Assembly (NCBI GenBank): GCA_003523945.1
Contig: DOFS01000293.1
Location: 1-17,010, forward strand
Source: Nitrospiraceae bacterium
GTDB lineage: Bacteria; Nitrospirota; Nitrospiria; Nitrospirales; UBA8639
Reading direction: 5' to 3'
Length of the DNA: 17,010 nucleotides
Of the stretch, positions 1 through 7,381 are shown piece after piece. A model generated the notes under the pieces. It was given only the letters and a program-made list of their open reading frames with translations, did not search any database and was not told the DNA's origin. Positions within the stretch are counted from its first letter, which is position 1. Each line of letters begins with the position of its first letter. Made by a program: the position numbers and the translations under genes.

Positions 1-657
1 ACGGTTCTCGCCTTCACCTATGACAATGGCGTTATCATTGCCGGAGACCGTCGCGCCACCGAAGGATTTCAAATCGCCGCGAATCGTATGGAAAAGGTCT
101 TTCAAACCGATGGCTTTTCCGCAATGGCGATTGCCGGAGCTGCAGGACCCTGCGTGGAAATGGCCAAACTCTTCCGCATCGAGCTGGAGCACTATGAAAA
201 ACTTGACGGGCAACCCTTAACCTGCGAAGGGAAAGCCAACAGGTTGGGCCATATGGTAAAGGCCAATTTTCCGATGGTCTTGCATGGACTCGTCGTCATT
301 CCCCTGTTTGTCGGCTTTGACCATAACCGACAGGTTGGTCGGCTCTTCAAATATGACATCACGGGTGGACGGTACGAAGACACAGAATTTCACGCGGTCG
401 GCTCGGGGGGAAAAGATGCTCGATCGACCTTAAAAGAATATTTCCGGAAAAATTTACCAGAAGCGGATGCCGTCCAAGTCGCACTTCGAGCCTTACTCAA
501 TGCGGCCGATGAAGATGTCGGGACCGGGGGGCCAGACCTGGTCCGGCGAATTTTTCCGACCGTCAAGTTGGTCGATCACCAGGGAGTTCGTGATGTGGAA
601 GAAACACAATTAGCTGCGGTGTGCGAGGCTTTGTTGAACCAGAAACAGGAGACTTAA
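1..657 (+). CDS. prcB: Proteasome beta subunit PrcB (5' truncated by window edge)
   Basis: This is the proteolytic beta subunit of the bacterial 20S proteasome, an N-terminal-nucleophile threonine hydrolase forming the inner rings of the core. The frame is open from base 1. Aligned from memory to mycobacterial PrcB, the first visible residue is mature Thr2, so catalytic Thr1, the propeptide and the start codon lie just to the left. Counting from that, Asp17 (in AGDRR) and Lys33 (in RMEKVF), the other two catalytic residues, are in the expected places. Further family signatures are ELEHYEKL, NRLGHMV, AVGSGG and TGGPDLVRRIFP. The gene ends three bases before prcA, so the two are co-translated, as is usual. 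Pup/UBact and Dop are expected upstream but cannot be seen. The family call is very secure. Confidence 0.97.
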   Translation, partial: TVLAFTYDNGVIIAGDRRATEGFQIAANRMEKVFQTDGFSAMAIAGAAGPCVEMAKLFRIELEHYEKLDGQPLTCEGKANRLGHMVKANFPMVLHGLVVIPLFVGFDHNRQVGRLFKYDITGGRYEDTEFHAVGSGGKDARSTLKEYFRKNLPEADAVQVALRALLNAADEDVGTGGPDLVRRIFPTVKLVDHQGVRDVEETQLAAVCEALLNQKQET

Positions 658-660
658 ACC

Positions 661-1344
661 GTGGCACTGCCCTATTACGTTTCACCCGAACAAATGATGC
701 AAGACCGGGCGGAGTATGCCAAAAAAGGCATTGCCAAAGGTCGATCCATCATTGCCATGGAATATTCTGATGGGGTGCTGTTTGTGGCCGATAACCCCAG
801 TGCTTCTCTGTTTAAAATTTCTGAGATTTATGACAGCATCGCCTTTTCCGGAGCGGGAAGATACAGTGAATTTGAAAACCTCCGGAAAGCCGGTATTCAA
901 CATGCCGACGTCAAAGGTATGATGTACAGCCGGGAGGATGTGACCGCCCGATCACTGGCCAATGGGTATTCCCAAATTCTCGGGACACTCTTTAGCCAGG
1001 AAATGAAGCCCTACGAAGTAGAACTTCTCCTGGCTCAAGTCGGCGAATCCCCTGAGCGAAATGAGCTGTACCGCATCTCCTTCGATGGGAGCATTGTCGA
1101 TGAACGAAAATTCACGGCCATCGGAGGACGATCTGAAACGATCTTGACCTTGCTCAGAAAAGAAATCCCTGAGACCTGCCCGTCCCTGAAAGAGGCCCTA
1201 GCGCTCTGCCAACATGCCTTTGAACAGGGCGCTGATCCGCGATCAAACTTAGAAGGATTAGAAGTCGCTCTCCTAGACCGCACTCGAATAGGGAGAAGAT
1301 TCCGTCGGATCCCGATCATCGAAGCTTCCCAAATTCTGTCCTAA
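661..1344 (+). CDS. prcA: Proteasome alpha subunit PrcA
   Basis: This is the outer-ring alpha subunit, which gates the 20S proteasome and docks the ATPase ring. It has 227 residues, slightly shorter than the roughly 248 of mycobacterial PrcA because the C-terminal tail is short. The N-terminus (PYYVSPEQMMQDRAEYAKKGIAKG) is the alpha-type signature with the gate and H0 helix. GVLFVADNPS, KISEIYD, ENLRKAGIQ, KPYEVELL and ELYRISFDGSI match the family throughout. The catalytic Thr is absent, as expected. The start is GTG at 661, supported by AGGAG at 647-651 (9-nt spacing), which lies inside the end of prcB. It forms an operon with prcB. The next gene, pafA, is separated by 279 nt and may have its own promoter. 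Confidence 0.97.
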   Translation: MALPYYVSPEQMMQDRAEYAKKGIAKGRSIIAMEYSDGVLFVADNPSASLFKISEIYDSIAFSGAGRYSEFENLRKAGIQHADVKGMMYSREDVTARSLANGYSQILGTLFSQEMKPYEVELLLAQVGESPERNELYRISFDGSIVDERKFTAIGGRSETILTLLRKEIPETCPSLKEALALCQHAFEQGADPRSNLEGLEVALLDRTRIGRRFRRIPIIEASQILS

Positions 1345-1372
1345 CACCTCCCGATCTCCGTCCCTCGCTCAG

Positions 1373-1401
1373 TTGAACATTGAATGATGTGGGTGTATTC
1401 T
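1373..1401 (+). promoter_or_regulatory. Candidate sigma70-type promoter upstream of pafA
   Basis: TTGAAC (1373-1378) is followed after 17 nt by TATTCT (1396-1401); each box matches 4 of 6 consensus bases. It would start a transcript near 1408 with a leader of about 215 nt before pafA. That would allow pafA to be expressed apart from prcBA. This is a pattern match only. Confidence 0.35.
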
Positions 1402-1552
1402 GAGGATAGGACCAGTTAAAAAGTCTCAAAGAGTCTGGTGTGGTCTATTCCAAAATCTCGAATAGTGAAAAAAAGAACATGTCAAGAAGGTCTACTATGA
1501 CCGTACCCTTTCGAGGAGGAATTCCATAAAGATTGACGGGTGTAGCCTTCAA

Positions 1553-1627
1553 ATGAAAAGGAGGCTGGTTGAGGGACGTGGGCAACATGTCTTTGAAAGC
1601 CTCAGGAGAGTGACAGTCCGGGTATGA
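1553..1627 (+). CDS. Possible 24-codon ORF coupled to pafA
   Basis: An ATG at 1553 opens a 24-codon frame, rich in Arg and Val (it begins MKRRLVEGRG), whose TGA overlaps the pafA ATG as ATGA. No good Shine-Dalgarno stands directly before 1553; GAGGAGG at 1513-1519 is too far. The frame is open back to 1469, but without an ATG, GTG or TTG start. I do not recognise the peptide. It is kept because pafA itself lacks a well-spaced ribosome binding site, so translation through this frame could deliver ribosomes to pafA. It could equally be chance. Confidence 0.2.
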   Translation: MKRRLVEGRGQHVFESLRRVTVRV

Positions 1628-3000
1628 TGAAACGCATTGTTGGCCTCGAGAGTGAATACGGTCTGACATTTTCCCCGAATGGTCGGGTCTACCTTCCTAT
1701 TGAAAAAATTCTCGGCTACATTTTTGAGGGACTTATCCCTAATAGCTGGCCATCCAATGCCTTCCTGACGAATGGGGCACGGTTCTACCAGGACACGGGC
1801 TGTCATCCAGAATATTCCACTCCCGAATGCGACGATCTGCTTGATCTGATCATTCACGACAAAGCCGGTGAGCGGATTTTAGAAAGCTGTCTGCCTATCG
1901 CCGAAGAACGCTTGAGGGAAGAAGGACTATCCGGCGAAATCTTCATCTTCAAGAACAATACGGATTCCCTCGGCAATACCTATGGTTGTCATGAGAATTT
2001 CCTCATGCGCCGTGATGTGGACTTCTGGAAAGTCACTGAACAACTCATCCCCTTTTTCGTCACTCGTCAAATTTTTTCCGGAGCCGGGAAGATACTCAAA
2101 GTATCCGGGAAGTCTCAATTTTTCATTTCCCAGCGCGCGCAACACATCCATGAAAAAACATCTTCTTCCACGACATCTTCCCGAAGCATCATTAACACAC
2201 GCGACGAGCCTCACGCTGATGCCGAGAAATACCGTCGACTGCATATCATTCTCGGTGACTCCAATATGTCAGAGTTTTCCACCTACCTAAAGGTGGGAAC
2301 AGCCATGATCGTACTCTCCATGATCGAAGATGAATTCATGATTCCTCACATTGAGTTAGAAGAACCCGTCAAGGCGATTCGAGATATCTCCCGAGATCTT
2401 ACTCTGAAAAAAACAGTCAAGCTTGAAAATGGAAGCCACCTGACGGCACTGGAAATTCAACAGATATTCTGGGAACGGGCGGGTGAATATTTAGCCTCGC
2501 AACCTCCCAACAAAGTTATGGCAGAGGTGCATTATGAATGGGGGCGGGTGCTGAATGGGCTGAGCACATCGCCTATGACACTCGTCCGGGAAATTGATTG
2601 GATCACCAAGCAATGGCTCCTTGAAAATTACATGGCCAAAAAATCTTGCGGATGGGATGACCCCCGTTTAGGCATGATGGATCTGCAATATCATGACATT
2701 AACCGACAACGAAGCCTGTTTCATCTATTAGCTGAACGCAACCAGATTCGAAAACTAATCGATGAAGATGCGATTGAACAGGCAAAAACGACTCCCCCTC
2801 AAACGACACGTGCAAAAGTGCGAGGAGACTTCATCAGATTTGCCCGTGCAAAAAATCGGTCGTATACTGTTGATTGGACTTATCTAAAATTGAACGGATA
2901 CTGGGAAGAAACAATTCTGTGCATGGATCCCTTTTGTCCCTTTAACCGGCGTGTAGAAGAATTGCTTAGCCAAGTTCCTCACAATCGGCTCTATCCATGA
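1624..3000 (+). CDS. pafA: Pup/UBact--protein ligase PafA
   Basis: PafA is a carboxylate-amine ligase of the glutamine-synthetase-like fold. It uses ATP to join the C-terminal Glu of a small modifier (Pup, or UBact in Nitrospirae) to substrate lysines for proteasomal degradation. At 458 residues it is of normal length. Visible are GLESEYG with Glu9 (metal/ATP site), NGARFYQDTGCHPEYSTPECD with Asp57 (catalytic base position), FKNNTDS and YGCHENF, TRDEPHADAEKYRRLH, LGDSNMSE, PPQTTRAKVRG and the C-terminal VDWTYLKLN. The GDSNMSE form and the lack of the Dop-loop sequence favour PafA over the paralogous deamidase Dop. AGGAGAG at 1604-1610 is about 15 nt from the ATG, which is long; the alternative start at 1627 would be worse. 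The stop overlaps the next start as ATGA. Confidence 0.96.
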   Translation: MMKRIVGLESEYGLTFSPNGRVYLPIEKILGYIFEGLIPNSWPSNAFLTNGARFYQDTGCHPEYSTPECDDLLDLIIHDKAGERILESCLPIAEERLREEGLSGEIFIFKNNTDSLGNTYGCHENFLMRRDVDFWKVTEQLIPFFVTRQIFSGAGKILKVSGKSQFFISQRAQHIHEKTSSSTTSSRSIINTRDEPHADAEKYRRLHIILGDSNMSEFSTYLKVGTAMIVLSMIEDEFMIPHIELEEPVKAIRDISRDLTLKKTVKLENGSHLTALEIQQIFWERAGEYLASQPPNKVMAEVHYEWGRVLNGLSTSPMTLVREIDWITKQWLLENYMAKKSCGWDDPRLGMMDLQYHDINRQRSLFHLLAERNQIRKLIDEDAIEQAKTTPPQTTRAKVRGDFIRFARAKNRSYTVDWTYLKLNGYWEETILCMDPFCPFNRRVEELLSQVPHNRLYP

Positions 3001-3908
3001 ATGGCAAGTCGAATCCACCTCATCCTTCGATTTCCTGGAAAATCCTGTTTGTCGTCGGTCTTCTGGTCGCCAGCATTTTCCCTATTCAGATCGTTCCTAG
3101 TGCGGAACGAAACCGACCCGGTGCCAATGGCCAAGTCAGCGGAAAGCAGGGCCAGGTCATCTGGATCAACATTCCGGTCTCTCACCCCGATGCCAAAGTC
3201 AGTGGCAGATTTCTCAAACGGAAAATTCCCTTTTTCCAACAGAGTGACACCCACTTTGCAGGCATTGTGGGAATCGACATGGAGGATCCACCGGGGATGC
3301 AGGAGTTAAGCATCGCGGTCCATTCCGATGCTGGGACAGATCATCTCAGCTACTCCGTCCTCATCATCAAAGAAGACTATACCGTTCAACATCTGACACT
3401 CCCAAAGAACACGGTGGACCTTGACGCCAAAACTTTAAAACGCGTCCAACAGGAAAAGAAAGAATTGTCAGAGGTCTTTCACCACGTAGGTGCACGCCCC
3501 TTATGGGATGGTCCTTTCCTTGAGCCGGTGAAGGGGAAAGTCACTGGAGTATTTGGCAGTCGTCGGGTCATTAATGGACAGTCCCGACGCCCTCATTCAG
3601 GAGAAGATATCGCGGCGCCAAAAGGCACTCCAGTCCAAGCCATCAACAAAGGTATCGTCGTGAAAACAGTCGATCACTTTTTCTCGGGAAAGGGTGTGGT
3701 GCTGGATCATGGGGTAGGCTTGTTTTCCATGTACTTTCATCTCTCGGAGATTGACGTCACCTCTGGCCAAACGATTCAAAAAGGAGAAGCCCTGGGAAAA
3801 GTTGGATCCAGCGGAAGGGCCACTGGCCCGCATCTGCATTGGGGCATTCACTTAAATGGCTCTCGAATCAATCCGTACGCTTTAACCATTCTCCCAATAC
3901 CAAGCTAA
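2997..3908 (+). CDS. M23-family metallopeptidase (LytM-like), membrane-anchored
   Basis: This is a predicted periplasmic peptidoglycan endopeptidase of 303 residues. A hydrophobic segment at about 14-34 is a signal peptide or anchor. The middle region (about 45-140) resembles the beta-rich N-terminal domain found in many M23 proteins. The C-terminal LytM domain carries all expected zinc and catalytic residues: H200 and D204 (HSGED), H248 (MYFHL), and H279 and H281 (PHLHW). It should therefore be active, unlike EnvC- or NlpD-type regulators. The ATG overlaps the pafA stop by 4 nt, showing translational coupling to the proteasome ligase. Why a cell-wall enzyme is coupled to a cytosolic degradation pathway is not evident from the sequence. 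The family call is secure; the substrate is inferred. Confidence 0.93.
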   Translation: MNGKSNPPHPSISWKILFVVGLLVASIFPIQIVPSAERNRPGANGQVSGKQGQVIWINIPVSHPDAKVSGRFLKRKIPFFQQSDTHFAGIVGIDMEDPPGMQELSIAVHSDAGTDHLSYSVLIIKEDYTVQHLTLPKNTVDLDAKTLKRVQQEKKELSEVFHHVGARPLWDGPFLEPVKGKVTGVFGSRRVINGQSRRPHSGEDIAAPKGTPVQAINKGIVVKTVDHFFSGKGVVLDHGVGLFSMYFHLSEIDVTSGQTIQKGEALGKVGSSGRATGPHLHWGIHLNGSRINPYALTILPIPS

Positions 3909-3949
3909 TTAAAGGAATCTGGCACTGTGAGTATTTCCCCGCTTCTTGC

Positions 3950-3967
3950 GACTCAGCCTAGGCAGTC
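3950..3967 (+). terminator. Weak hairpin with T-rich tail after the M23 gene
   Basis: GACT and AGTC flank an inner GCC/GGC pair (3950-3967) with a two-base bulge, followed by a pyrimidine-rich tail (TCTTCTTCTTATA). It lies 42 nt after the stop codon. It is a weak candidate for the end of the pafA-M23 transcript; the stem is short and the tail is not a pure T run. Confidence 0.25.
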
Positions 3968-4004
3968 TCTTCTTCTTATAGCCATCAGACTCATTTCAAT
4001 TACC

Positions 4005-4019
4005 GGATAAGAATTATCC
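4005..4019 (+). promoter_or_regulatory. Perfect inverted repeat just before the LOG gene start
   Basis: GGATAA-GAA-TTATCC is a perfect 6-bp dyad ending 6 nt before the ATG at 4026, where a Shine-Dalgarno would normally sit; none is visible there. It could be an operator covering the promoter/start region or a small RNA hairpin affecting initiation. Confidence 0.35.
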
Positions 4020-4025
4020 TGTTCC

Positions 4026-4583
4026 ATGCGATATATCTGCGTCTTTTGCGGATCCAGTCTCGGACACCACTCGGGATTTTCCAACATGGCTGAGCGTTTG
4101 GGTCATGCGCTTGTCCAAAAGGAGATGGGATTGGTTTACGGTGGGGGGAATATTGGACTGATGGGCGTGTTGGCTTCAACCGTTTTGCAAGAAGGAGGGA
4201 CCGTCATCGGAGTAATTCCAAGGCATCTAGCAGAGAAGGAGCTCCTACATCAAGAGCTCACAGCTACGCATATCGTGAACACCATGCATGAACGAAAAAC
4301 CCTCATGGCAGACTTGTCAGCCGGATTCATCACGTTACCCGGTGGATTTGGAACGCTGGAAGAATGTTGCGAAATGGTGACATGGGCGCAGTTAAAACTT
4401 CACCACAAACCCTGTGGACTGCTGAATTGTTTTGGGTTTTTTGATAGTCTGTTGGGATTTCTCGACCATCAAGTCCAACAAGGATTCCTTATTCCAGCAA
4501 ACCGGGCGTTACTCCTTGAAGCCACCACTCCTGAAGACCTGCTGCACCTGATTCTAGACCGACTCGAGCCTGACGTTCGCTAA
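4026..4583 (+). CDS. LOG-family protein (cytokinin riboside 5'-monophosphate phosphoribohydrolase-like)
   Basis: This 185-residue Rossmann-like protein belongs to the TIGR00730/LOG family, often mislabelled as lysine decarboxylase. Members hydrolyse the N-glycosidic bond of (modified) nucleoside 5'-monophosphates to release the free base. The N-terminus ICVFCGSS, the GLVYGGGNIGLMG nucleotide-binding stretch, MHERK (87-91) and the diagnostic PGGFGTLEE (105-113) are all present, and the length fits. The start at 4026 gives the normal N-terminus but has no clear ribosome binding site. It is transcribed alone and converges with the next gene, with only 11 nt between the stops. The true substrate (cytokinin or a general nucleotide) cannot be told from the sequence. 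Confidence 0.93.
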   Translation: MRYICVFCGSSLGHHSGFSNMAERLGHALVQKEMGLVYGGGNIGLMGVLASTVLQEGGTVIGVIPRHLAEKELLHQELTATHIVNTMHERKTLMADLSAGFITLPGGFGTLEECCEMVTWAQLKLHHKPCGLLNCFGFFDSLLGFLDHQVQQGFLIPANRALLLEATTPEDLLHLILDRLEPDVR

Positions 4584-4594
4584 CAGCATCGGGC

Positions 4595-5437
4595 TCAATA
4601 AGCCGACGGCCTGGAAAGGGGACGATTGGTCATCAATTCCATTGCACGAAGATTATCAAACGAAAATCCTCCATCACCCATTGCAACCAATCCCAATTTG
4701 CCCTTTTTGAATGTTTGATCGTAGACACCAAGCATCAGGTGATTATCGAAAGAGATTTCGGTAAATTCCTTACTGATAATGGTATTTCGTTGAATTCGGA
4801 GAAAATGCCAATCATCAGATCGAGGAATTAAGGGCTCCCTGGCCAATTCGGTTGGTTCTCCATCCTTGACCACATAAACCACAACTTCGTTAGTTCTCGG
4901 TTCAACGACTGCGGCGTAGAAATTCTTGTCATCTTGGATCCCATAGGCCAATCCAGCTTTCCCGGTCGGAGTTCCCAAATTGAGTTTGATCCGGACTGAG
5001 AGATCCACATATTCGACCACAGCGCCTTCTGCAATCAATAGCTGGTAGCACCATCCCTCAGGACAATGTAGACGCTGTTCTACCAGATGAGGACGACTGG
5101 GGGCAGAGGGATCTTCTTTCACTGACCATCCCCCTTTACCCGAAGATCCACCGGCAGCCTGCGTAAAGCCATTTGGTGGGTTACTTGAAGCCGATTGATC
5201 AAAATTCCATTCCTGAAAAAGAGGGGGAGTAGTTTTATGAAACGGCTTAGGAAGCTCGTGGAGTTGTTCCTCAGCGTACCCCACGGAAACCCCCATCATC
5301 AGACTGCTTATGGCCATCCCCAAAACCAGCGTTCGATAAACCTGAGACTTTGATGTGTCCACAACCCTTTGGCCAGACAGGCGCTTAGACAGAAAATGCT
5401 TCACAAACGGACTCAATTCCTTGTGTGTCATAACCAT
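4595..5437 (-). CDS. Exported concanavalin-like (DUF1080/LamG-type) domain protein
   Basis: This 280-residue protein has a basic N-terminal stretch, a hydrophobic segment at about 36-54 that looks like a signal peptide or anchor, and an Ala-rich cleavage-like region (VGYAEE). The remainder reads as one beta-sandwich domain. Features include a leading F-x-x-W-x-F-D motif, GGWSVKEDPSAPSRPHLVEQ, alternating beta strands (VVEYVDLSVRIKLNLG, FYAAVVEPRTNEVVVYVV), WHFLRIQRN and a closing GKLGLVAMGDGGFSFDNLRA. This pattern is typical of 3-keto-disaccharide-hydrolase/LamG-like sugar-binding domains. I see no clear catalytic site. The start is uncertain: the ATG two codons downstream (5431) has AGGGA at better spacing. 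It is a single gene, divergent from the TolC-like gene. Function unknown. Confidence 0.7.
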   Translation of the reverse strand: MVMTHKELSPFVKHFLSKRLSGQRVVDTSKSQVYRTLVLGMAISSLMMGVSVGYAEEQLHELPKPFHKTTPPLFQEWNFDQSASSNPPNGFTQAAGGSSGKGGWSVKEDPSAPSRPHLVEQRLHCPEGWCYQLLIAEGAVVEYVDLSVRIKLNLGTPTGKAGLAYGIQDDKNFYAAVVEPRTNEVVVYVVKDGEPTELAREPLIPRSDDWHFLRIQRNTIISKEFTEISFDNHLMLGVYDQTFKKGKLGLVAMGDGGFSFDNLRAMELMTNRPLSRPSAY

Positions 5438-5785
5438 CCCTACCCCAAAAAGACATGAATATTAAATAGACAAACCCCTAGCGCATACGATGATACGCAT
5501 TCTCACCGGAAGTCCACAACCCCTGTTTGGCAGTCAGGTCCGGCCACTATCAGGGCATCATCACCGGCCCGCCCACCTCAAGACGCACTCAGCTCCTGAC
5601 AGGAAAAGTTCATGAGCCCCTGCACACTTTCCCCCAGCCTACGAGTAGGAGCCTGGTGGCCTAGAAAAACACAAATGCCATCCCATCTGTCCAACGATTT
5701 ACCAGAAAAAATTGCAGAAACTATTAGGCTTTGCTAGGTTGACAAAGAGGCTGGTCTACAGGAAATCTGAATCAACCAAACAGAT
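5438..5785. other. Divergent intergenic region with a dyad
   Basis: These 348 nt separate the minus-strand exported protein from the plus-strand TolC-like gene. They contain a compound dyad at 5634-5656: CCTAC-GA-GTAGG flanked by CCAG and CTGG (9 paired bases, 3-nt bulge), and the promoter candidate at 5712-5740. A short direct repeat (ATACGATGATACG) lies at about 5485. I found no convincing small ORF. Confidence 0.5.
5712..5740 (+). promoter_or_regulatory. Extended -10 promoter candidate for the TolC-like gene
   Basis: TTGCAG (5712-5717), a 17-nt spacer and TAGGTT (5735-5740), with TG one base upstream of the -10 (TGC-TAGGTT). The block AGGCTTTGCTAG is nearly repeated in front of the membrane-fusion gene (AGGCCTTTGCTAG at 7663-7675), which raises the chance that both are real promoters. 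Confidence 0.45.
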
Positions 5786-7381
5786 ATGGGTCAGACCATG
5801 TTTTTTCGTTTCATGCCTAGACTGGCTTTTTGTGCAGTGGCTTCCCTCACCGGATTTGTGTGGCCGAATATTGCTGTGAGCAGTTCTCTTCACCTTCCTG
5901 AGAGTGAAGAATTTTCATTTCAGGAACTCCTGCCTTCTGACAATGTCATCACGCTGACTTTGCAGGAAGCCGTGATGGAAGCATTAGATCATAATCTGGA
6001 CATTCGGGTGAGTCGGCACACCAGAGATGTTCGACTCACCGACATTGTCTTTCAACAGGCACAGTTTGATCCCACGGTTGAGCTAGGCGGACGGTACGAC
6101 CGGACAGTCGTTCCTCTCAATAGGCCCATTTTCGGCCTTGGAGGGGTCACGCTGGGATCGATTCCAGACACCTTTGACCAAAATGAAACAAATTTCAGCC
6201 TGGGATTGAAGCAAAAGTTGCTCACCGGCGGATCCTACGATCTGACCATTGATACAAACCGGAATTCCGTCGCCGGCTCAACCAGTTTTCTCTTCAACCC
6301 GGCCTATTCAAGCAATATACTCTTTAATCTGACCCAACCCCTTCTTCGCAACTTCGGACCGACGGTCAACAACATACAAATTACGCTCGCACAAAACGCA
6401 GCGGACGTGGAACAACTCACACTCCTTAACCAGATCCTGTCGGTGATCGCCCAAGTCGAACAAGCGTATTGGGAACTGGTCTTTGCCCGAGAGAACTTAA
6501 AAGTCGCCCGCGCCACCTTACAGGCCGCAGAAGAATTGCTCGCCAGCAATCGGGCAAAGGTGAAGGCCGGAGTGATGGCCGACGTCGAGGTCCTTCAGGC
6601 TCAAGCAGGGGTAGCCAACCAGATCGAACAAATTTTGCTGGCCCAAAAAACCGTCCTGGACCAGGAGGATCAACTTCGGCTCCTTCTCAGTAAATCGGAA
6701 TTGAAGCTGACCCAAACCACACCCCTTGTCCCACTCGACCCACCTATTCAACATCTTCAGGAAACCCCGCTACAAGAAAACCTGGAGGTAGCATTCGAGC
6801 ATCGTCCGGAAATTCTTCAAGCCAAAATGAACATCGAAACGTCCAACGTCAATACCCGCTTTGCCAAAAATCAGCTTCTACCCGATCTCTCCTTTCAGGG
6901 GAGTCTCGGTCTCAGCGGACTGGGGAGAAATCCCGGAGATAACTGGGATCGCCTGGGCAGCACGGATTTTTATAACATGGGTGGAGGACTCGTCCTCAGC
7001 TACCCCATAGGAAACCGCTCAGCGCAGAGCCAATATCAACGACGGATACTGGAAACTCAACAAAGCCAAGCCTCCCTCCTACGCGTCCGCCAACAAATTA
7101 TTCTGGACGTCAAAGAAGCCATCCGTCAGGTGCAGACGAGTTTCAAGCGCACCAGGACGAATCAAACGGCTCGCCAATTGTCCGAAAGGCAACTCAAGGC
7201 GGAACAGGAACGACTCAATCTCGGACTCAGCACCACTCGATTCGTCTTGGAATTTCAACGAGATCTCCGAATAGCTCGGAGTAGGGAATTGCGAGCCATT
7301 CTTGATTACAACCAATCATTATCCCGTCTCCGCCTCGTCACCGCCTCTACCCTCGATCATTACAACATTGAAATCCAGTAA
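5786..7381 (+). CDS. TolC-family outer-membrane efflux protein
   Basis: This is an outer-membrane channel-tunnel of the OEP family with 531 residues and a signal peptide at about 1-31. The protein shows the usual internal duplication. The first half runs from LTLQEAVMEALDHNLDIRVSR through a strand region (about 100-175) and long helices rich in Gln/Ala/Leu (AQVEQAYWELVFARENLKVARATLQAAEELL, KAGVMADVEVLQAQAGVAN). The second half runs from LEVAFEHRPEILQAKMNIETSNV through the second strand pair to helices ending near residue 520. The start codon could also be the ATG at 5798; neither has a good Shine-Dalgarno. With the downstream adaptor, ATPase and permease it forms a complete tripartite exporter, though a 318-nt gap and a second promoter candidate separate them. 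The substrate is unknown. Confidence 0.93.
   Translation: MGQTMFFRFMPRLAFCAVASLTGFVWPNIAVSSSLHLPESEEFSFQELLPSDNVITLTLQEAVMEALDHNLDIRVSRHTRDVRLTDIVFQQAQFDPTVELGGRYDRTVVPLNRPIFGLGGVTLGSIPDTFDQNETNFSLGLKQKLLTGGSYDLTIDTNRNSVAGSTSFLFNPAYSSNILFNLTQPLLRNFGPTVNNIQITLAQNAADVEQLTLLNQILSVIAQVEQAYWELVFARENLKVARATLQAAEELLASNRAKVKAGVMADVEVLQAQAGVANQIEQILLAQKTVLDQEDQLRLLLSKSELKLTQTTPLVPLDPPIQHLQETPLQENLEVAFEHRPEILQAKMNIETSNVNTRFAKNQLLPDLSFQGSLGLSGLGRNPGDNWDRLGSTDFYNMGGGLVLSYPIGNRSAQSQYQRRILETQQSQASLLRVRQQIILDVKEAIRQVQTSFKRTRTNQTARQLSERQLKAEQERLNLGLSTTRFVLEFQRDLRIARSRELRAILDYNQSLSRLRLVTASTLDHYNIEIQ

Noticed and set aside
1465..1530. Chain of very short ORFs (11 and 10 codons) before pafA
   Set aside because: Too short and without credible ribosome sites; only the frame ending at the pafA start is kept as a low-confidence feature.
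1624..3000. Assignment as Dop (deamidase/depupylase) instead of PafA
   Set aside because: The GDSNMSE wording, the absence of the Dop-loop insertion and the adjacency to prcA fit PafA.
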